A stretch of DNA of 10,383 nucleotides, from positions 1 through 10,383 of the forward strand of contig CAZSBE010000100.1 of NCBI GenBank assembly GCA_964604955.1. The letters run 5' to 3'. Positions within the stretch are counted from its first letter, which is position 1, and each line of letters opens with the position of its first letter. Below the pieces are notes generated by a model. It was not told the origin of the DNA. It did no database searches and worked only from the letters and a program-made list of their open reading frames with translations. The stretch comes from JALGWA01 sp964604955. GTDB lineage: Bacteria; Arandabacterota; Arandabacteria; Arandabacterales; JALGWA01. Shown here in pieces: positions 7,101 to 10,383 of the stretch. The translations under genes were made by a program, and so were the position numbers.

Positions 7101-9120
7101 CGTTCCCCGACCCGGCGGGCGGCGCGGGCCAAACCCGATCTCCGGGTTCGACCGCTGGAAGATCTTCGACAACTTGCGCCGGAGCCTGGTGCCCGCAACC
7201 AGCCTGGGTTTGCTTGTGGCGTCCTGGCTCGTCTCCTCCCAGATGGCCTGGATATCCCTCATTGTGGTCGGCGCGCAGATCATCTTTACCCCTCTGGTCC
7301 AGCCCATCACCTGGGCGACTACCCGTCGGGGGCTGAAGAGTTTCTCCTTCTCCAAAGTGGGGCATGACCTCGCCAGGGCGATTGCTGATGCTTCACTCCT
7401 CCAGCATCAGGCCTGGCTGGCGGTGGATGCCATTCTGCGGGTCGCTTATCGCCGGCTCGTCTCCCATCGCAACCTGCTTGAGTGGACCTCGGCGGAAGTG
7501 ATGCAATGGAATTCTCCGAGTCACGTGCGGATGTTCGTCGGCCTGCTAAGCCTGGCCGGCGTCCTGAGCGCTGCCTTGGCGTGGGCGGTCGTGCGCTGGA
7601 GGCCATCGAGTCTCTTGGCGGCCGGCCCCTGGCTCGCCCTGTGGCTCGTATCCCCGCTCCTCGGTTGGCTCTTGACCCGCCGACCGGAACCCAAGCAACA
7701 GCGATTGGAGCTTGCCGGGAGGGACCTGCAGTTTCTGAGGAGGGTTGCACGGCGGACCTGGGGCTACTTCTCGAACTTCGTGGGGGACAAGACATCGTAC
7801 CTGCCGCCGGACAACTACCAGGTCTCACATCGGAATCAACTGGCAATGCGTACCAGTCCGACCAATATCGGTCTCTGGATCGTGAGCGCGCTCGGCGCGC
7901 ATGACTTCGGATATCTTACGGTCGACGATGTGATCGATAAGCTCACCCGTACTTTGAAAACCGCCGGCGAGCTGGAGCGCTATGAGGGCCACCTGCTCAA
8001 CTGGTATGATATCGAAACCTTGACCCCGCTTGAGCCTCGCTACGTGTCCACCGTGGACAGTGGGAACCTGTTGTGTGCCTTATGGTGCCTGGAGCCTGGA
8101 CTCGAGGAGATCGTTCGTGTCCCCATCCTCGACTTGAGGACCTTTGCAGGCCTGCGGGACGCCGCGGAAGTCCTGAGAGAGGTCGTCGACGCAGAAAGCC
8201 GGGGGGGCAGGAACGACGTTGCCGGTCTGGATACCCGCCTCATCGATGATCTCGTGCGCACCCTGGAAGTCCCTCCCCGTAGGATTGCCGACGCGCTCGG
8301 CGTCCTGAGGCGCCTGGAGGGCAGCGTAAAGACTCTGGCCGAGCAGGTGCGGATGTCAGCTGCGCCTGCCAGGGCTGGCGAGGCGACCGGCATGCGCGAA
8401 GGTGAAGCCACCGCCGCCCGGCCGAGTGCGGCCCACTGGGTCGGCGAGATCTCAAGCCAGGTCTCGGCCTGGACGATGCTTGCGGATCGCTATCTCACCT
8501 GGATCGAAGTCCTTGATGAGAAGACCGGAGAGGAGATAGCCCAACTGGGTGCGGACGCCGTCGGCGCCTGGCGCCGGGGCCTGGATCGCGCGCCCTCGCT
8601 TTTTGATCTGGCCAACGATCAGGTCGCCTGTATCCAGGTGTTCCGATCAATCCGGGATGCAGCTCCCCAGGCTACAGGCCCTATGTTCGAATACCTTGAC
8701 CGCCTGCTTGCAGCCTTTGCGGAGTCGAGGTGGCTGGCCGGCGAGACGCACGCTCTTGGCGAGCAACTCGCCCAGCAAGGGCGCGAGCTCTCCGAATCCA
8801 TCAACATGCGCTTCCTGTATGATTCCCTGCGCCGGCTCTTTTCGGTCGGCTACAACGTCTCGGAAGGTCGCAGAGACAGCGCTTACTACGATCTCTTCGC
8901 GAGCGAGGCGCGGCTTGGCAGTTTCGCCGCCATCGCCCGGGGCGACGTCCCCGTTGAGCACTGGTTTTCCATGAGCCGCCCCTACGGCGCGATCGGCCGC
9001 CGTCGAGTGCTCTTGAGCTGGACCGGCACCATGTTTGAGTATCTGATGCCCCTCATTTTCCAGCGCACCTACGGCAGCTCCTGGATAAGGCAACCAGAGA
9101 AGCCGTGGCGACCCAGATAG
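4195..9120 (+). CDS. ndvB: Cyclic beta-1,2-glucan synthase, N-terminal and middle part (interrupted by a frameshift)
   Basis: This inner-membrane enzyme is of the NdvB/ChvB/Cgs type. It polymerises glucose from UDP-glucose into beta-1,2-glucan, cyclises it and trims chain length; the product is periplasmic and serves osmoadaptation and host interaction in rhizobia. Residues 1-160 are an extra domain with two glycine-rich membrane segments (53-72, 87-106). Residues 185-560 are a helical region (RFYKELPVL, GLPRIYGLA). Membrane segments lie at 588-608 and 615-640. The GT84 transferase spans about 663-990, with LDSDTQLP (805-812; D806 and D808 as DxD), SHDLIEG (918-924) and RQHRWIRGDWQ (951-961). 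Further membrane segments lie near 997-1013, 1017-1037, 1111-1133 and 1138-1160. From about 1170 comes the glycoamylase-like cyclisation domain (GH189 type): GYFSNFV, SPTNIGLW, GHLLNWYD, FSMSRPYGAIG. Family homology stops at S1629; the last 12 residues are out of frame, ending at TAG 9118-9120. Full-length members have about 2,800 residues, so this ORF alone lacks the end of the cyclisation domain and the GH94 domain. Confidence 0.92.
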   Translation: MRKGTLVGYFAVPEEARRAIRELGKRGFRRAALIYKGSDGDIRTLDPFLRRRALWVALSAVAAAGLAGIASSSLDWQVALLEGSPSGLVPILLGGLIGAVVAAVWVRRSSHGLARSLLEDHARWLVSKEIALVLEVPVEALRLPVEVLREGGEIPPAVFVLHPKFDGPAGDASVPMAPLSTGQIQEYMPRLAGKHRVDRNPQRTTELLKRLERSRQWIHPVCLILAEAGRVGQNVPPTAEWLLDNEYIIESNIREVQLNLPRRFYKELPVLLDEPYRGLPRIYGLAMEMVSHTDLRLDRENILALIEAYQSVGNLSIGELWAVPQMLRIALIESVQNLATRALAELRERGNADFWANRLITANRRDPNHLFAFLAELATAQPSPSPYFASQLIDHLYDEEAALGPVRSWLERTFRKPLSDIDLSEQNRQTRDRISIGNAFTSLRQLALLDWRDIFEELSRVERVLRLDPAGVYARMDFETRDRYRCAVEEIARGSGEPEIEVAERAVDLAAQAAREGGSSLAGDGGREAAAEGPGDAARSEVPGDDRGAHVGTYLVGDARPRLVRLSHCRETLRRRALQWVYHRHSRVYFLGLGLSLALLESMVVLLGLRGQAPEVRLLIALLLVVPASQLSLEVVNYLVTRLLPPRTLPKMDFETSGIPGAFRTLVVVPMLLVDAETVRAEVEKLEIRYLANKEGNLVFGLFTDHTDSARAHCDEDEPLLRMATAGLEALNHRYGGEGDERFFLFHRERRWSESERKFIGWERKRGKLEELNRLIDGTRPDDAGRLVHVGDPDDLSNVRFVITLDSDTQLPHGAARRMVETLAHPLNRPRLDGKGRVLAGTYTVIQPAVSPSLPSTSSSPFSRLFSDAVGIDPYTRAVSDVNQDLTGEGSYHGKGIYDVRTFSRVLSGTFPEEYLLSHDLIEGAHVRVGLASDIELYDEFPQDYLSYTSRQHRWIRGDWQIAEWILPRVPRPGGRRGPNPISGFDRWKIFDNLRRSLVPATSLGLLVASWLVSSQMAWISLIVVGAQIIFTPLVQPITWATTRRGLKSFSFSKVGHDLARAIADASLLQHQAWLAVDAILRVAYRRLVSHRNLLEWTSAEVMQWNSPSHVRMFVGLLSLAGVLSAALAWAVVRWRPSSLLAAGPWLALWLVSPLLGWLLTRRPEPKQQRLELAGRDLQFLRRVARRTWGYFSNFVGDKTSYLPPDNYQVSHRNQLAMRTSPTNIGLWIVSALGAHDFGYLTVDDVIDKLTRTLKTAGELERYEGHLLNWYDIETLTPLEPRYVSTVDSGNLLCALWCLEPGLEEIVRVPILDLRTFAGLRDAAEVLREVVDAESRGGRNDVAGLDTRLIDDLVRTLEVPPRRIADALGVLRRLEGSVKTLAEQVRMSAAPARAGEATGMREGEATAARPSAAHWVGEISSQVSAWTMLADRYLTWIEVLDEKTGEEIAQLGADAVGAWRRGLDRAPSLFDLANDQVACIQVFRSIRDAAPQATGPMFEYLDRLLAAFAESRWLAGETHALGEQLAQQGRELSESINMRFLYDSLRRLFSVGYNVSEGRRDSAYYDLFASEARLGSFAAIARGDVPVEHWFSMSRPYGAIGRRRVLLSWTGTMFEYLMPLIFQRTYGSSWIRQPEKPWRPR
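9079..9084 (+). other. Single-base deletion (frameshift) in the glucan synthase gene
   Basis: At TCCTGG the reading frame changes. Before it the protein reads QRTYGSS; after it the family continuation LDKATREAVATQIAYGRRR appears in the frame starting at CTG 9081. Adding one C (TCC CTG G) joins the two parts with no residue gained or lost relative to family members as I remember them. No A/T-rich slippery heptamer is present. Confidence 0.88.
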
Positions 9121-10383
9121 CCTACGGTCGCAGGCGCCGCGTGCCCTGGGGCATCTCGGAGTCAGCTTATGGTGATCTGGACTTGAACAAGACCTATCAA
9201 TACAAGGCCTTTGGCGTGCCTGATCTTGGACTCAAGCGCGGCCTGGGAGAGGAGCTTGTCGTAGCGCCCTACGCCACCATGCTGGCGGTGGGCCTGGCAC
9301 CGCAAGAGACCGTGCGGAATCTGAAGCGACTTGCCGGGTTGGGGCTGCTTGACGACTACGGCTATTACGAAGCCATAGATTTCAACCGCCAGCCGGATCG
9401 CGAGGGCAAACGCGGGGTGATCGTGCGGGCATACATGGCTCATCATCAAGGCATGAGTTTCCTGTCGCTTGCCAACCTGGTCCACGACAACTCCATCCAG
9501 CGCCGCTTCCATGCCGACCCTCGCGTGCGCGCCGTCGAGCCCTTGCTCCACGAACGTGTACCGGTGCGTCCTCCGCTCCACCACATCTCCACCCGGGAAA
9601 GAGTGCCTTCGGTCAAAAGCGTCGGCGAAGTCGCTCCCTCGGTGAGCAAGTTCGATACACCCCATACCAGTACACCCAAGACCCAGATGCTCTCGAATGG
9701 CCGCTATTCCCTCATGGTCACGAACGCCGGCGGCGGCTATAGCCGGTGGGGGGAACACGAGATCACACGCTGGAGATCGGACCGGACCGAGGACCGGTGG
9801 GGAACCTTCTGCTACATCCGCGAGGCCGATTCGGATCGGGTCTGGTGCAACGCCTATCACCCGGTCGGCGGCAAGGTGGAAACTTATTCGGCTAGTTTCG
9901 CCCTGGACCGCGCCGTATTTCGGCGCGTCGACGGCGGCATTCTTTCCCAGACCGAGGTCGTCGTCTCCCCGGAAGATGATGTTGAAATCCGGCGGATCAC
10001 TTTCGTCAACCGTTCCATTCGCACCCGACGCCTGGAACTGACGAGCTACGTCGAGCTCTCAATGGCCCCACACGGCGCCGACCTGCAACATCCGGCCTTC
10101 AGCAAACTATTTATCGCGACCGAAGCCGTGAGCGAAGAACGCGTCTTGCTTGCGCACCGAAGGCCACGCAGCGAAGCTGATTCCCCCATCTATGTTGCGC
10201 ACCGGCTGACACTTGAGGGGACCGAGGCCGGGCCGTTCGAGTTCGAAACCGACCGGCGCCGTTTTATCGGACGAGGGCTTACGCTTGCAAATCCCATGGG
10301 GGTCTTCCAAAAACTTACGAACAGCCAGGGATTTGTCCTCGATCCGATCCTGAGCCTGCGCCAGAGCGTGACCTTGCATCCGG
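9081..10383 (+). CDS. ndvB: Cyclic beta-1,2-glucan synthase, continuation after the frameshift (3' end outside window)
   Basis: This is the same gene as the 4195-9120 part, in the -1 frame and open without a stop for 434 codons to the window edge. It begins LDKATREAVATQIAYG and has no convincing start or RBS of its own; a GTG at 9105 exists but lies inside the domain. Residues to about 150 complete the glycoamylase-like cyclisation domain: VPWGISESAYGDLDLNKTYQ, GVPDLGLKRG, VVAPYATMLA, AYMAHHQGMSFLSLANLV. From about codon 200 (near 9680) the N-terminal beta-sandwich of a GH94 (glycosyltransferase-36-like) phosphorylase domain begins: MLSNGRYSLMVTNAGGGYSR and WGEHEITRWRSDRTEDRWG. In the family GH94 shortens the glucan by phosphorolysis and sets ring size. 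Roughly 800 more residues, including the GH94 catalytic barrel, should lie to the right. With the frame restored the window holds about 2,063 residues of the protein. Confidence 0.88.
   Translation, partial: MDKATREAVATQIAYGRRRRVPWGISESAYGDLDLNKTYQYKAFGVPDLGLKRGLGEELVVAPYATMLAVGLAPQETVRNLKRLAGLGLLDDYGYYEAIDFNRQPDREGKRGVIVRAYMAHHQGMSFLSLANLVHDNSIQRRFHADPRVRAVEPLLHERVPVRPPLHHISTRERVPSVKSVGEVAPSVSKFDTPHTSTPKTQMLSNGRYSLMVTNAGGGYSRWGEHEITRWRSDRTEDRWGTFCYIREADSDRVWCNAYHPVGGKVETYSASFALDRAVFRRVDGGILSQTEVVVSPEDDVEIRRITFVNRSIRTRRLELTSYVELSMAPHGADLQHPAFSKLFIATEAVSEERVLLAHRRPRSEADSPIYVAHRLTLEGTEAGPFEFETDRRRFIGRGLTLANPMGVFQKLTNSQGFVLDPILSLRQSVTLHP

Noticed and set aside
9076..9090. Programmed -1 ribosomal frameshift
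   Set aside because: No X-XXY-YYZ slippery heptamer and no evident stimulatory stem; family members are encoded in one frame, so a simple base loss is the better explanation.

Overview
The window is about 10.4 kb of GC-rich bacterial DNA with Gram-negative-type genes. These are a YhhJ/YbhR-like ABC-2 permease, a secreted linear-amide Ntn hydrolase, a secreted protein with a carboxypeptidase-regulatory-like domain, and a giant cyclic beta-1,2-glucan synthase. The mix would fit a deltaproteobacterial-like or little-cultivated Gram-negative lineage, but the sequence alone does not fix the phylum.

Layout. (a) 2-580, + strand: 3' end of an ABC-2 transporter permease, cut by the window edge. (b) 788-1867, +: secreted choloylglycine-hydrolase / penicillin-V-acylase-like enzyme with its own promoter-like site. 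(c) 1983-3128, -: convergent gene for a secreted hypothetical protein ending in a regulatory-like beta-sandwich. (d) 3279-3669: an integration scar. A broken tyrosine-integrase C-terminus on + runs into a minus-strand terminator hairpin and the 3' half (anticodon to discriminator base) of a tRNA-Met(CAU) gene whose 5' half is missing. (e) 3764-3953, -: a 36-codon lysine-rich micro-gene with its own RBS, leader hairpin and promoter-like site. (f) 4016-10383, +: promoter-like site and a very large cyclic beta-1,2-glucan synthase (NdvB/ChvB type) running off the right edge. A single-base deletion near 9080 splits it into a 1641-codon ORF (4195-9120) and a continuing open frame (9081-10383).

How the genes relate. 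The left block looks like ordinary chromosome with unrelated single genes: a transporter end, a secreted amidase and a secreted hypothetical. The glucan synthase would make periplasmic cyclic glucans from UDP-glucose at the inner membrane. The scar separates the two blocks. The truncated tRNA suggests that DNA to its right, including the micro-gene and the glucan synthase, may have been inserted into a tRNA-Met locus; this is inference and needs the flanking sequence.

I see no CRISPR array, no complete RNA gene and no convincing multi-gene novel system. The most informative oddities are the tRNA/integrase scar, the micro-gene, the frameshift, and an extra N-terminal domain on the glucan synthase.
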